Shown one piece after another: positions 17,101-26,386 of a stretch of 64,000 nt of DNA. The translations under genes were made by a program, and so were the position numbers. Source of the DNA: Armatimonadaceae bacterium (GTDB lineage Bacteria; Armatimonadota; Armatimonadia; Armatimonadales; Armatimonadaceae); NCBI GenBank assembly GCA_030447685.1, contig JAUJOK010000027.1:1-64000 (forward strand), given 5' to 3'. The notes under the pieces are model-generated. The model made no database searches. It was not told where the DNA came from and saw nothing but the letters and a program-made list of their open reading frames with translations. The stretch's first letter is position 1. Every line of letters begins with the position of its first letter.

Positions 17101-17332
17101 AGTCATCACGGACACGGCGCGTGACGGCCTGGGAAATGGCTTCCCGGCTCGCGCCGCCCGCAACGTCAACGATCAGCGAGGACTGCGGGCCGCTGCTTAC
17201 CGTCGCAAAGCGATTATTGACGGTGTTGACATATCGCTGCGCCGTAGCGGCAGTAGAAAACAGAAGGAGCAGGGCGGAAGCAAGCAAACAAATCCGCGCA
17301 ACACGGCGCGCGGGGCGACAAGCAGGACGCAT
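14198..17332 (-). CDS. Large secreted protein with FlgD-like C-terminal domain
   Basis: A 1044-residue exported protein. A signal peptide ends near TAATAQ (residue 32). Residues about 140-250 resemble a peptidase-like region: the segment FLLLMIHAFHG and EYDAWEFGFARA sit where related secreted proteins have a zinc HExxH helix and downstream Glu, but His-Glu is replaced by hydrophobic residues, so catalysis is doubtful. Several beta-rich stretches with GYWLKA and GWNLIGTPF motifs follow. The last 90 residues look like a FlgD-type Ig fold (TIEVRTLGGKTLRKL...LAVGAYLISI). It is first in an operon with the lipoprotein and zinc-ribbon genes. Confidence 0.65.
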   Translation of the reverse strand: MRPACRPARRVARICLLASALLLLFSTAATAQRYVNTVNNRFATVSSGPQSSLIVDVAGGASREAISQAVTRRVRDDWKARARVAGPQVAALRKAGILRGRGAVPVSTLVAVRQAGRLVLPARTTRQVGGGTITFSYTGFSARTEDLLRQFVAVAYPRIQNLYGAPAWSGNVEVASLGDFDTGTGTDVQRLTFGTYDVTNNRILLPVYEFDESTLHAFLLLMIHAFHGPSFLEYDAWEFGFARAAASVIARDPSLVYQGGVPVFQDASANNIYSLLKFYDVLNQPSLGNPTFFPPSQLNVSLTSSFSIGKMFLARTAMSGAAWLKVYVENPSFFRQFNEAYYGQLNAGGTPGLAGNVPALRALAQNFAPNVEGQPFGAWYERQWVLDTSVSLGRKLYAFVLPSDPEDQAGQRQQSATIVLVYFNTKPNGDEDLLSGRAYATYYDVDNNQLFLNAESEQTVIAEGEGFLTTLRFAQGDNSDNTWLAMSFHIGNETARTYLPQGTTGDFQVVVLGAKTGRINVSQVVSGQTRTGSADIRGGVAGVNLGMANNDLGATTVTVTDASNNVLGTARYNAGDGRYIAILRLDGGTATVSRPFPAGMQLVSFPVRPLATDISAALGLPASSFLLSYYDPITRSYQTYGGGATTPPIEPGRGYWLKALPPSGGASQITANLTGVSPSPETDLTVSLAFGWNLIGTPFSQDVPVSQLQVQYLQNGSQTWESAVANNLVTPDPFGFNAQLGYQAIPLQGGALVPWQGYWVRVLVPSGITLIIPGTNNRGRAQGGGVSRAGDSRAARPEWAVRLRAKTSSATAPLPVATATFGVAQNASAGFDNRWDRESPPAIVPAVAIEFPHADWGNAGGRYTADYRAAGSTNAVWDVAVSSPTEGEVTLSWDGLGTVPRRTRLVLVDKTTGARTLLRGKSSYTFTATAGQSRAFQIRAESERSQALSISSIRMGATRGGGRSISYALSGPADVTIEVRTLGGKTLRKLSRGRAETPGLQTVHWDGRAENAAPLAVGAYLISITARGEDGATATQTRPVLMLN

Positions 17333-17460
17333 GTTATAAAATCTCCGTCGAGGATAGTTGCGTTCGCAGAAAAAAGCAGCGGCAAAGACGCGGACGATTC
17401 ATTAGACGGTCTTTCGCCGCCGTCGCTTCAAGTTTATCAGGCCAAACGCCGCCGGACGCC

Positions 17461-20400
17461 TCAAAAACGCGCCGCCAGGTCCATGTTCACCGTGCGGGCG
17501 CGATACGAATAGTCAGGGTCGTCCCGATCATTCATGCGGATAATGTTGGTATCGAAGGTCAGCGTGGTGATGGGCGTGATCTTAAAGGCGATTCCGGCGG
17601 TTCCCACCGAGCGCTGCGAATTCGGACTGACACGGTAGCCGCCGGTCGGCAGGTCAGTAGAAAACTTGGGGGTGCGCGTATCGATGTTCTGCAATTGCAC
17701 GAACAGCGTGCGTCCGCCGCCGACCTCGAAGTCTCCGCGTGTGGTAAAGACGGTCAGATTCTGGTTTTGCAGAATATAGCTGCCGGCAACGTTCTGGCGC
17801 GGGTTGCTGGTGCTGTAAAAAAGGTTCGATCCGGTGTTCAGGCGCTGAAGCGATGATGTGAGCGTGAGCGCCCCGAACGGCCCCGCCGAGCCGGTAAGCT
17901 GATAGGAGCGGCTGTTGGAGTCGCCCTGCCCACCGACATAGTTTACTTTCTGGTCGGACAGCGAGCCGCTGATCTGGAATTTGCTAAGGCCACTGAACGA
18001 GAAAGCGACCTGCGAGTTGCCGCTTTCGGTATTGTCGTAGCCGGGAATCAGATAAAGCTGACGGTCCGTGCTGAAGTCCAGAGTGAGTGTGCTGAAGGGT
18101 GTGTACTGCACGGAAAGCTGCGAGGTTTTGGTGCGCTGGCCGGTCAGGGTGATTCCGGAACCGCCGCCGATGCCCGGCACGCCAATCGGCAGGCCGGTAT
18201 CCGTGTTCATCGATCCCCCGCTGTTATAGAAACCCGCCGTGCTCTGACCGTTGGACGTATCGGAAAAGCTGGCCTGAATGGAAAGACTGCCCCCAGGCCT
18301 CAGCGTAAGCGCGCCGCCAAGGTCACGCGCCCGCGCTGCGCTTCCTGTGCTGGTCTGGCCCGATGTCGAGCCGAACTGCGTATTCGTAAATCCGACGTTG
18401 CCGGTGAAGCTAAGCCAGGCGGCGGGCGTCAGCGAAATATTCAGACGGGCGGAGTCGGAGGAGGAGTCGTTCAGCGTCAGAGACGGGTTGTTCTGCTGCT
18501 CTCCGGCATACGGATTGTACCCGCCGTAGTTGTAGCCGTTCGAAAAAACGCTTCGCCCCTTCGAGGCCGTACGGGTCAGCCCGGCGGAGATGCCGAGGAT
18601 ACCGCGCTGCCAGCCCAGCGTCAGCGAATCCGTCATGAACGTAGAGCGCGAGGCCCCGTTCTGCTGAACCTGCGAATGCTGGAAGGAGAGCGACGGCAGA
18701 TTCGGCAGCTTTACGTCCAGTCCCATATTCCAGGTAGAGTTGTTCACCCAGGTAAGAATATCGTCGTCATTTTCATTGCCGAAGTAGCCGAAGTTCTGCT
18801 GAGCGAGCCGGGAATTGGTGAAGGAGGTGTTCAGGTTTATGTACTGGTTGGGCGAAAAGGAGAAGTTGGTGTTCATCCCCTTTTCCGCCCGCAGAAAGGC
18901 CGAGCTGACGGAATCGACACCGGAGAACCCGGCCCCGATATCGCGAAGAACGGTGGTAAGCGTCCAGTTGTTGCGCCCGCTGCTGCCGCCCTCAAGCGAA
19001 GCGGTCACGGTCATGGCGTTGCCGGTCTGGTCGGCGCTGGCGGCCTTGCTCTGGCCGAACTGGACATTCAGGTTCCCCCGACTGCCCAGACGCATATTCC
19101 CATCCACTCCCATTACGGTGCGGTCGCCGCCGAGCGAGGACGAGCGCACCGGCGTGTATTCGACGCGCAGCGAGATTTCGCCGGTAAGCGACGTATCGGC
19201 GGGCTTGGGCTGGATCAGCCGGATAAAGCGAAGCTGGCGGTTCAGTTCGAAGTCGATATTCTCGACCAGTTCCAGCTCTTTCCACCAGACACGCACCGGC
19301 GTTCCCGGCTCGACGCGTGAAAGAAGCCCGTATCGGTACAGCGGATCGGGGTGGACGGGAAAGCGTTCGACCGTCGTGCCGTTTCGCCCACTGGGGTTCT
19401 TGGCCTTCTGCTGAAGCCAGGTCAGGCCGAAGTTCCCCATGCCCGTGCTGAAGTCCCAGCGCGAACCGAACAGCAGCCCCGCATTGCCATTGTAGTTCTG
19501 GCTTTCGTAGGAATATTCGACCGTGGATTCCGGCGGGATGATCCGATTGAACGTTACCTGGCCGGTGAAGTAGTCGATCAGGTAATCGTCGCTGGCATCA
19601 CTGCCGCGCCGCAGTTCCCTGCCGTCCAGACGCAGACGCTCGGTACCTTCCAGAATCGAGGAGCCGCCCAGATAGTACGGGCCGGAAGTCCCATTACCCT
19701 GAAAGGTCCCACGCCGCGTGACTGCCTTCGTCACCGATAATATATTGGTGGTGCGAATCTTGCCGCCGCCGAAGTCGCGCGAAAGCACGATGCCCTGAAG
19801 GCTCTTGCTGAAGCTGACCAGGGAGTTTCCGGTAAGCGAGGCGCTGACGTTGCCCAGTTCAAGCGACGTGCCGTTCTTTTTGAAGTTCAGACCGATGGTG
19901 TTGTTGAGGTAGTTGCCGTAACGTGAGTTGCTGAACCGCGCATCAACGTTGAAGACATTGAGGAACTTGCCCTGTACGGTCAGGTCCATCGTCTGCTGGA
20001 AGGGGCCGACGCGCCGGGTGTCGTAGGCGTTGCCGTAATCGTCCAGATAGCCGCGCGATCCCTCGCCGCCGCCGGAAATCTTGTGGGAACGCATACTGAA
20101 CGTGGTCCCGCCGCTGAAGGTCAGGTTCTCGCCCAGCTTACCCAGGATACTTGCGCCGTTGCCCGCGCTGCCATTCGTTGTCACCGGCTGGTCCGCAGGC
20201 TTCTCGTTGGCTTTCTGCGCTGCCGCCTCGCCCTTGGCATCGGCAGGTTTCGCGTCGGTCTTCCCGTCCTTCTTTTTGGCTTCCTCCGCCTTGCCGGTCT
20301 CTTTTTCTTTGGCTGCTTTTTCGTCTCCCTTTGCTTTATCCTCGGCCTTTGGCTTCGTCTCCTCCGGCGCGGAAGCCGGAGCCGGTTCGGCAGGGGCAGG

Positions 20401-20643
20401 AGTGGGAGCAGGCAAAGGCTCAGCGGGCGGGGTAGTGGGTATGCCGGGCGCAGGCGTACCGGGCGGCGGCACCGGCGCAGGCGTCTCCTGGGCGCGGGCA
20501 CTGACTCCCAGCAGGCCGAGCATCGCCAGCGTTGCGGCTACCGCAGCCGGGGTCGCTGCCGAGGAAGCGCCCTTCGGGCGGGACGTGCGAGAGCGCGTTT
20601 TTTCGCGCGCGGAATTTCGGGGGGAACGGGTCTTGCTTGCCAA
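17461..20643 (-). CDS. Putative outer-membrane beta-barrel protein with Pro/Ala/Lys-rich linker
   Basis: About 1060 residues. A basic N-terminus and a hydrophobic segment ending SARAQE form a signal peptide. Residues roughly 55-170 are low complexity, first Pro/Ala, then charged Lys/Glu/Ala, as in a periplasmic spacer. The rest is long, beta-rich and full of alternating Ser/Thr/Asn/Gly and aromatic residues. It ends MDLAARF, the terminal Phe being typical of proteins inserted by BAM. The start is taken as TTG at 20643, 6 nt after GGAGG. It lies directly downstream of csaB. It implies an outer membrane; its role is unknown. Confidence 0.65.
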   Translation of the reverse strand: MASKTRSPRNSAREKTRSRTSRPKGASSAATPAAVAATLAMLGLLGVSARAQETPAPVPPPGTPAPGIPTTPPAEPLPAPTPAPAEPAPASAPEETKPKAEDKAKGDEKAAKEKETGKAEEAKKKDGKTDAKPADAKGEAAAQKANEKPADQPVTTNGSAGNGASILGKLGENLTFSGGTTFSMRSHKISGGGEGSRGYLDDYGNAYDTRRVGPFQQTMDLTVQGKFLNVFNVDARFSNSRYGNYLNNTIGLNFKKNGTSLELGNVSASLTGNSLVSFSKSLQGIVLSRDFGGGKIRTTNILSVTKAVTRRGTFQGNGTSGPYYLGGSSILEGTERLRLDGRELRRGSDASDDYLIDYFTGQVTFNRIIPPESTVEYSYESQNYNGNAGLLFGSRWDFSTGMGNFGLTWLQQKAKNPSGRNGTTVERFPVHPDPLYRYGLLSRVEPGTPVRVWWKELELVENIDFELNRQLRFIRLIQPKPADTSLTGEISLRVEYTPVRSSSLGGDRTVMGVDGNMRLGSRGNLNVQFGQSKAASADQTGNAMTVTASLEGGSSGRNNWTLTTVLRDIGAGFSGVDSVSSAFLRAEKGMNTNFSFSPNQYINLNTSFTNSRLAQQNFGYFGNENDDDILTWVNNSTWNMGLDVKLPNLPSLSFQHSQVQQNGASRSTFMTDSLTLGWQRGILGISAGLTRTASKGRSVFSNGYNYGGYNPYAGEQQNNPSLTLNDSSSDSARLNISLTPAAWLSFTGNVGFTNTQFGSTSGQTSTGSAARARDLGGALTLRPGGSLSIQASFSDTSNGQSTAGFYNSGGSMNTDTGLPIGVPGIGGGSGITLTGQRTKTSQLSVQYTPFSTLTLDFSTDRQLYLIPGYDNTESGNSQVAFSFSGLSKFQISGSLSDQKVNYVGGQGDSNSRSYQLTGSAGPFGALTLTSSLQRLNTGSNLFYSTSNPRQNVAGSYILQNQNLTVFTTRGDFEVGGGRTLFVQLQNIDTRTPKFSTDLPTGGYRVSPNSQRSVGTAGIAFKITPITTLTFDTNIIRMNDRDDPDYSYRARTVNMDLAARF

Positions 20644-20709
20644 TTCTATCCTCCGGGCGAGCGGCAAAACGGCTCGCGGACGGGCACCGTAGGGGTGTGT
20701 TCTCGCCTG

Positions 20710-21831
20710 CTATGTCAACGTTTCCAGCAGGCCCGCGGCTATTTCGGCGGGCCGCCGCGCCCGCCGCGCCTGCTCCTGAGCAAACTGTTCCAGCCGGTCC
20801 ACACGCGCCTGGCGCGTCGCCAGAACCGTCTCCACCGCCCGCCGCAGCGTTTCTGCCGTTACCGTCTCCACCGGCAGCAGCGCGTCTTCCTGTCCCGCCG
20901 CCCGTGCCAGTGCGTCCACTTTCGGGTCGTAAGACAGGGCGACGAACGGTACGGCGGAGCGCGCGGCGAAAATCAGCGCATGAAGCCGCATCGCTATCAC
21001 CAGACGGGCCTTCGAAATACGGGCCAGCACATCGGCAGGTGTTTCGCCGCGCTCGCGCCAGTCGGCTATCTCGATGCCGCTGCCGCTGCTCGGACATAGT
21101 GCCTGAAGATACCGGTAATCGTCCGGCACATGCATCGCGACGCCGATCCAGGAACTTCCCGACTGCCGGGTCAAATCAAGAAACAGTGTATCACTGGTGA
21201 ACGCCGCGCGCAAGGCGGCATCGCCGTCCGGCCAGGAGCGCAGCGCCAGAACGGAAAAGGCTGACTCCTCCATCTTGACGGCTGCCGGTGACGGCGTGAG
21301 AGCGAACGCAGGGTCGCCGACCTCTTCAATAGACCCGCGCGCGCCGACAGCCTTCAAAAGATTTACCGACGCCGTATCCCGCACGGTCAGCGCATCGGCC
21401 TGATTGGCTATCCAGCGCACCAGACGCCGCGATGACGAAGCGCGCAGCGGGCCGATTCCCTGCCCCCACCAGAGCACCCGGCGCGACCGGCGGCGCACTA
21501 TCAGGGCCATCAGCGCGTACCAGAGCACCGAGCGCGCGCTGGTCGCATCTTGAAGCAGGCTTCCCCCGCCGAGGATGAAAAGGTCCGTTCCGCGCAGGGC
21601 TGCCGCCGCTTCGCGCCAGCGCCAGCGGTTCACGCTTTGGACGCCCGGATGCAGCTTCCGGGTTCCGTCCGGGTCGTTGGAAAGGACGACAAACTCCGTG
21701 TCGCCCACCGTCTCCGTCACCGTCTGGCGAATCCCGGCAAGAACGGCCTCGTCGCCCAGGTTCCCGAAGCCGTAGTAACCGAGCGCCGCGATACGGGGCC
21801 GCCGTCTCCCCTGCCCCGCCTCAGCCCGCAC
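20710..21831 (-). CDS. csaB: Polysaccharide pyruvyl transferase CsaB
   Basis: A 373-residue cytoplasmic enzyme of the polysaccharide pyruvyl transferase family. It adds pyruvyl ketals to cell-wall glycans, which then anchor SLH-domain surface proteins. N-terminal [14 protein letters not shown] is the family hallmark, followed by LGGGSLLQD near 95 and [24 protein letters not shown] in the C-terminal half. It starts with GTG at 21831, inside the DUF5693 gene (11-nt overlap), so the two are coupled. The pair matches arrangements known from monoderms and some diderms. Confidence 0.9.
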   Translation of the reverse strand: MRAEAGQGRRRPRIAALGYYGFGNLGDEAVLAGIRQTVTETVGDTEFVVLSNDPDGTRKLHPGVQSVNRWRWREAAAALRGTDLFILGGGSLLQDATSARSVLWYALMALIVRRRSRRVLWWGQGIGPLRASSSRRLVRWIANQADALTVRDTASVNLLKAVGARGSIEEVGDPAFALTPSPAAVKMEESAFSVLALRSWPDGDAALRAAFTSDTLFLDLTRQSGSSWIGVAMHVPDDYRYLQALCPSSGSGIEIADWRERGETPADVLARISKARLVIAMRLHALIFAARSAVPFVALSYDPKVDALARAAGQEDALLPVETVTAETLRRAVETVLATRQARVDRLEQFAQEQARRARRPAEIAAGLLETLT

Positions 21832-23758
21832 GAGTCGCCCCCGATGTCATCCGTCTCAGCAGTCGCTCCAACAGCAGATACGCAACCGCACCGAAGACGA
21901 TCCCAATGGAGAAGCCGAGCAGCGCGCGGAGCAGGCTGACCAGCAGCGGCGTATGCAGATGACAGAAGGTGTTCAAAAGCGACACCTGCCCGATAGCCCC
22001 GACCAGAAACAGCGGAAACGCCCACAGCCGCCGCCCGGTCGCCCCCAGCGCCAGCGCGAGAATCATCGCCGGGTGGCCGATAAGAAACTCCTTGAAGCGA
22101 GGCCGCGTGAACAGCAGACGGTCGAGCAGGCCGCGCACGCGCAGTTCCAGCCCGGATACGCCGACACCGGGGTCGTTCCCGGAGCGCAGAACGACAATGG
22201 CAAGCAGGACAAGCGCGCCGAGCGCCGCCGCCACCTGCCACAGCAGTATCGGCTGCGTACCGATATAGATGACCTTGCGCCGCGCCTCGTCCACCACACG
22301 CGGCCAGGGCCGCTCCGGCGAGGCTTGCAGACCGAGAAAATAGACAACGGCGGCGGCGGCTATCGGTATCAACTGCGCCACTTTGATTCCTGCAAAAGCG
22401 TCCGCCTTGATTAAGAAAACCCGGTCCGCCAGCAGTCCGACGATCAGCATCGCTCCCATCAGCGTGATGCCGGTCATCGCCAGGAATCGGCGGAAAGCGT
22501 ATTCCAGCGCAGCGCGCGGCGCAAGTCCTTGTCGTCCGCCCGGCGCAGGCCGCAGCAGATCGGCGTGCAAAAGCGCGAGCGTTGGGAAAAGACACGCGGC
22601 AGCGAGCGCGGCCAGCTTCGGTCCGGCAGTCTCTCCCACACCCGGCAACAGGGCTAGACTGGCGGCGACCGGAATGCTGATAATTCCCAGCCCGCCGCGC
22701 GAGATGAACCCGGTCAGTGCATCCAGGAGGAGGCACCAGGCGGCGGCGAGGCCAAGGCCCATCAAAAGGCGCAATATCAGCGGGGTGTGCAAATCGTTGT
22801 AGCCGTGGGCGGGGCCGGGGGTGAGGTCGCCGCGCTTCAGGCCCGCCGTTAGCTTTTCCACATATTCGACGTTCTTTGCCAGCGCATCCGGCTCCTGAGT
22901 GAAAAGACGCACGAACAGAAGGCGGATGTTGCGCTCGCGGGCAGCCAGCAGGAACCGCTGGATATTGCCGGGAATGTCCGCCGCAATCATCTCCGCGCCG
23001 GAAACGGTGTGGACGCGCACCGTACGGTCCTGCGCCGCCCGCGCCAGCAAGTCATTCCCCTTCTGCTTTACAAACTCCACCGTGCCGAAATACAGCCCCT
23101 GCTCCCGCAAAACCGATTCGGTAGACGGGCGGGTCGGCTCCTCTTTATCGGCAGCGATATAGCCTTTGAAACCCAGCACCTCGTCGCCGGAAAAAATAAC
23201 CGTTTCGACGCCCTGCGATTTAAGCTGCGCCAGTGTCCAGCGCACGCCCTCCGGCGTCACGCCTTCCCAGTTCCCGACGCGCCCGACCACCCCCAAGCCT
23301 GCCGCACGCGCATCTGCAACTGCCTGGGGGTCCAGACCAAGAGCGACGCCGCGCACCAAGGCGAGCGGCTGATCGAAAGAAAGCTCCGTTCCGCGCGCCG
23401 TTTCCGCAGCCCGGACATTCAGCCGCGTCTTGTTTCGGATGGCTTCTAAAATCCGTGCGGTCAGCGCTTGTTCGGGCAGCAGCGATGCGGTATTTCGCCC
23501 CGCCCCGACGACCTCAATGCGCCGAGCCTCTTCCAGCGAGCCGATACTTTCTTCCTGAAGGGCCACCGAAGTCGCGCCCGCCGCGCGGAACCGGCGCAGC
23601 ACATCGGGAAGCGGCACACCCTGCGCCGCGGCCAAGCGCCGCAATTCGGAATAGTCCAGGGTGATCTCGACACGCCGGTTGCGCGCTTCGACCCGCCACC
23701 GCGCCGCCGCGCTGACCAGTGCCGCCAGGACGCCGACCGCGACCAGTGCCCACAACAA
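21821..23758 (-). CDS. DUF5693 family multi-pass membrane protein
   Basis: About 645 residues. An N-terminal membrane helix ([18 protein letters not shown]) is followed by an extracytoplasmic alpha/beta domain of about 280 residues ([30 protein letters not shown]). The C-terminal 300 residues hold about eight helices. DUF5693 is uncharacterised, but here it overlaps csaB, suggesting a role in exporting or modifying the surface glycan. The frame is open into the M48 gene, so the start is uncertain; TTG at 23758 or 23755, just after the M48 stop, fits the helix onset. Confidence 0.75.
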   Translation of the reverse strand: MLWALVAVGVLAALVSAAARWRVEARNRRVEITLDYSELRRLAAAQGVPLPDVLRRFRAAGATSVALQEESIGSLEEARRIEVVGAGRNTASLLPEQALTARILEAIRNKTRLNVRAAETARGTELSFDQPLALVRGVALGLDPQAVADARAAGLGVVGRVGNWEGVTPEGVRWTLAQLKSQGVETVIFSGDEVLGFKGYIAADKEEPTRPSTESVLREQGLYFGTVEFVKQKGNDLLARAAQDRTVRVHTVSGAEMIAADIPGNIQRFLLAARERNIRLLFVRLFTQEPDALAKNVEYVEKLTAGLKRGDLTPGPAHGYNDLHTPLILRLLMGLGLAAAWCLLLDALTGFISRGGLGIISIPVAASLALLPGVGETAGPKLAALAAACLFPTLALLHADLLRPAPGGRQGLAPRAALEYAFRRFLAMTGITLMGAMLIVGLLADRVFLIKADAFAGIKVAQLIPIAAAAVVYFLGLQASPERPWPRVVDEARRKVIYIGTQPILLWQVAAALGALVLLAIVVLRSGNDPGVGVSGLELRVRGLLDRLLFTRPRFKEFLIGHPAMILALALGATGRRLWAFPLFLVGAIGQVSLLNTFCHLHTPLLVSLLRALLGFSIGIVFGAVAYLLLERLLRRMTSGATRAG

Positions 23759-23777
23759 TCTGCGGATTGCCTGCTGC

Positions 23778-25490
23778 CTACCGTTTATCTTCCGCCGCCG
23801 TTTCCCGCTCCATGTCGAGCGCCAGTAGTCGCATCGCTGTCGCGATGTTTTCCGGTATGCCGCCGCTGCGAAGCGCCCAGTCGGCCCAGGGAGTATCCTC
23901 GCGCCCGGCTCCGACAAGCTCAATCGGCCTGGTTAGCTGAACCGACAGTGCCGCCTGAACGGTTGCCGCGCCCGCCGGACCGGTTGTGGGAAAGCGTCCG
24001 CCCAGCCGCCGCGCGAGCAGGTCCGCCCACCGTGCGCGCCGCGCCGCATCATCTTCCGGGGCAAGCATATTGAGCAGCGCCTCGTACCGGCGTATGCGCG
24101 CCATCGCCAGCAGACGCCACGCTCGCGCGGAGGCATCGTCGGCGCGGGCCAGTTCGCTTTCCGCATAGCGCAGCAGTCCCTCCAGCGTCCCGTACCGAAC
24201 CCAGGCAGTAGCGCCGCGCAGATGGTACAGCGGGTTGTTCAAGTCTGCCAGCACGGCCAGCGCCGCCTGTGAGGCCCGCGCGAGCGGGCCGGGCGCGGCG
24301 GAGATGCGCTCCACCGCGCGCTGCACTTCATCCCGGCCCCGCAGAGAACTGGCGGACAGAGCGGGATCGGGCACGTCGGCGTGGGCGGCAAGCGCATCAT
24401 AAGTCGGGGTAGCGGTGCGAAGGACGCGCAGCGTGCGGGCGTAGACGTTTTCCGTCTCCATCTGGACGGCATACGCACGAAGCGCCACGTACAGCCAGCG
24501 ATAATCCAATTGAGAGTTCACCAGCAAAAGCTGCTGTAACTGCCCGCCGAACCGCTGCGCCCGGTATGCCGATGTCAAACCGCGCACCTGGTCATCCACA
24601 CGCTGCGATACCGACCGTCGTCCCGCCGCTGCCGGCTCCGACAGTCGGGAAAACGGACGAACCGGAACCTCCAGCGGATCGCCACTGCCGCGCCGCACCT
24701 GCGCCGCCGCGCCGGGCAGACCGCGCGATTCGTATCCGGCGGCAATCGTTTCCCGCAGCTTCGGATCATCGCGGCGCACCAGTGGGTCGGCCTGTGCCTT
24801 TTGCAGGCGATTTCGCGGCGACGGATGTGTGGCGAAATACTGCTCCAGTCGGCCCGGCTCCCGCCCGCCCGCCGCTAATCGCTCGAAAAAACGCGGCAGA
24901 CCGCCGGGATCGTAACCGGCCTCATAGGCATAGATAAGTCCGTTCTCATCCGCCTGCGCCTCCATCGAGCGGCTTCTCTGGAGCGTGCGCAGAACATTGT
25001 AAACCTGTGCGGCGGTTTTTATGTCCCCGGCATGGCGGCCTTTTACCTGGTTGAGAAGGATCAGAAAAGCCGCGTTCTCGCCGATCTGCTGGATGGCGTG
25101 GCGCTTCGAAACATGGGCGGATTCATGGGCGAGTATGGCGGCCAGTTCATCGTCGGATTCAATAGTGTCGATCAGGCCGCGCGTGACGAAGATATAGCCG
25201 CCGGGAGCCGCCAGCGCATTGGCGACATCCGAGCCAAGGATGCTAAAGGTGTATTTAATGTCCTGACGCGGGGCGCGCGCCGATACTTTCCCCCCGATCT
25301 GCCGCACCCACGCCAGCAGCAGCGGGTCGGTGTCCACGCCGGAGGTCTCTTTCAGGCCCCAGGCAACCGGCTTGCCCAGCAGCTTTTCCAGCGTCGTATC
25401 CAGACGCTCGGCATGGACAATCGACACGAAGCAGAGGGCAAACAGCAGAACAAGAAGAAGCCGCCGAAGACTCCGCAGACACGCCGCCAC
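23778..25490 (-). CDS. Exported M48 family metalloprotease (BepA-like)
   Basis: A 570-residue zinc protease. A signal peptide spans residues 1-27. The peptidase domain has HESAH at 122-126 as zinc ligands and catalytic Glu, and EAQAD with Glu177 as third ligand. The C-terminal 350 residues are helical and tetratricopeptide-like, as in periplasmic BepA proteases that monitor outer-membrane protein assembly. It starts with GTG at 25490, just after the rhomboid stop, and sits in the operon with DUF5693 and csaB upstream of a beta-barrel-like gene. This supports an envelope quality-control role. Confidence 0.85.
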   Translation of the reverse strand: MAACLRSLRRLLLVLLFALCFVSIVHAERLDTTLEKLLGKPVAWGLKETSGVDTDPLLLAWVRQIGGKVSARAPRQDIKYTFSILGSDVANALAAPGGYIFVTRGLIDTIESDDELAAILAHESAHVSKRHAIQQIGENAAFLILLNQVKGRHAGDIKTAAQVYNVLRTLQRSRSMEAQADENGLIYAYEAGYDPGGLPRFFERLAAGGREPGRLEQYFATHPSPRNRLQKAQADPLVRRDDPKLRETIAAGYESRGLPGAAAQVRRGSGDPLEVPVRPFSRLSEPAAAGRRSVSQRVDDQVRGLTSAYRAQRFGGQLQQLLLVNSQLDYRWLYVALRAYAVQMETENVYARTLRVLRTATPTYDALAAHADVPDPALSASSLRGRDEVQRAVERISAAPGPLARASQAALAVLADLNNPLYHLRGATAWVRYGTLEGLLRYAESELARADDASARAWRLLAMARIRRYEALLNMLAPEDDAARRARWADLLARRLGGRFPTTGPAGAATVQAALSVQLTRPIELVGAGREDTPWADWALRSGGIPENIATAMRLLALDMERETAAEDKR

Positions 25491-25491
25491 G

Positions 25492-26250
25492 CTAAAACCG
25501 AAAGCCGCCGCCGCGTCGCGGTTGGTACTGCTCGTATTCCGGCAAAGCGCGCGTGGGGTGCGCGCCGAACATCTTGATCAGGACGAAGCCCGCGATAAAG
25601 CCGCCGATATGCGCCCAATAGGCGACGCCGCCGGTTTCGCGCCCTTCCGGCGCGGCGAGCGAGCCGGTAATCTGAGAAAAAAACTGGGAAATGATCCAGA
25701 AGCCGAGCAGGACCATCGCCGGGAGGCGTATCACGGTGATAATCACCATCACGACCAGAGTTTTAACGTGTGCGCGCGGGAACAGCAGCAGGTACGCTCC
25801 GAGGACACCGGCAATCGCGCCGGACGCCCCAAGGGTCGGAATAATGGAGTCCGGCTTCCAGAATACTTGCGCCAGCGCCGCGATCACGCCGCACACCAGA
25901 TAAAAGACCAGGAATTTCGCATGCCCCAGCGCGTCCTCGATGTTGTTCCCGAAGACGACCAGATACACCATGTTTCCCGCCAGGTGCATAAATCCGCCGT
26001 GCATGAACATCGAGGTGAAGATAGTCAGCCAGTACGGCTGAAGCGAATACAGGTTCGTGGGCACATCCACGCCCTGGGTCACTTCGACAGGAACCATCGT
26101 CCAGCCGGCCATCGGCCCGATCAAGCCGTACCGCCCCTCCTGCATCCCCCCCAATGCCTGAAGCAGATAAACGGCCACATTGGCGGCGAGAAGCGCCCAG
26201 GTGACATAGGGCGTGATTCGAGTCGGGTTATCGTCGTGAAGGGGAATCAT
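25492..26250 (-). CDS. Rhomboid family intramembrane serine protease
   Basis: A 252-residue membrane protease with six or more helices. The catalytic Ser143 is in GASGAIAG and the catalytic His214 in YWAHIGGFIAG. A long loop after the first helix holds the HGGFMHLAGNM motif (84-94) typical of rhomboids. The ATG at 26250 is used because the conserved N-terminus begins there. It is the first gene of the envelope operon running to csaB; substrates are unknown. Confidence 0.9.
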   Translation of the reverse strand: MIPLHDDNPTRITPYVTWALLAANVAVYLLQALGGMQEGRYGLIGPMAGWTMVPVEVTQGVDVPTNLYSLQPYWLTIFTSMFMHGGFMHLAGNMVYLVVFGNNIEDALGHAKFLVFYLVCGVIAALAQVFWKPDSIIPTLGASGAIAGVLGAYLLLFPRAHVKTLVVMVIITVIRLPAMVLLGFWIISQFFSQITGSLAAPEGRETGGVAYWAHIGGFIAGFVLIKMFGAHPTRALPEYEQYQPRRGGGFRF

Positions 26251-26271
26251 GAGGGTTTCGCTTTCCGGGTC

Positions 26272-26300
26272 ATTGTAGCACAAAGCCCTATGCCCGTAAA
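26272..26300 (-). promoter_or_regulatory. Promoter of the rhomboid-csaB operon
   Basis: TTTACG (26295-26300), a 17-bp spacer and TACAAT (26272-26277) read on the minus strand, 22 bp before the rhomboid ATG. Confidence 0.5.
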
Positions 26301-26312
26301 CAGGGCAGGCTT

Positions 26313-26340
26313 TTGCGGAAGTTGCGTCACGGGGTATACT
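26313..26340 (+). promoter_or_regulatory. Promoter of DUF1015-ppa-ftsY
   Basis: TTGCGG (26313-26318), 16 bp, then TATACT (26335-26340), about 47 bp before the DUF1015 ATG. It is divergent from the rhomboid promoter. Confidence 0.5.
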
Positions 26341-26386
26341 ACGGACAGCGGCGGACGCCGTGTATTCCACCCGATACGAGGTACTC

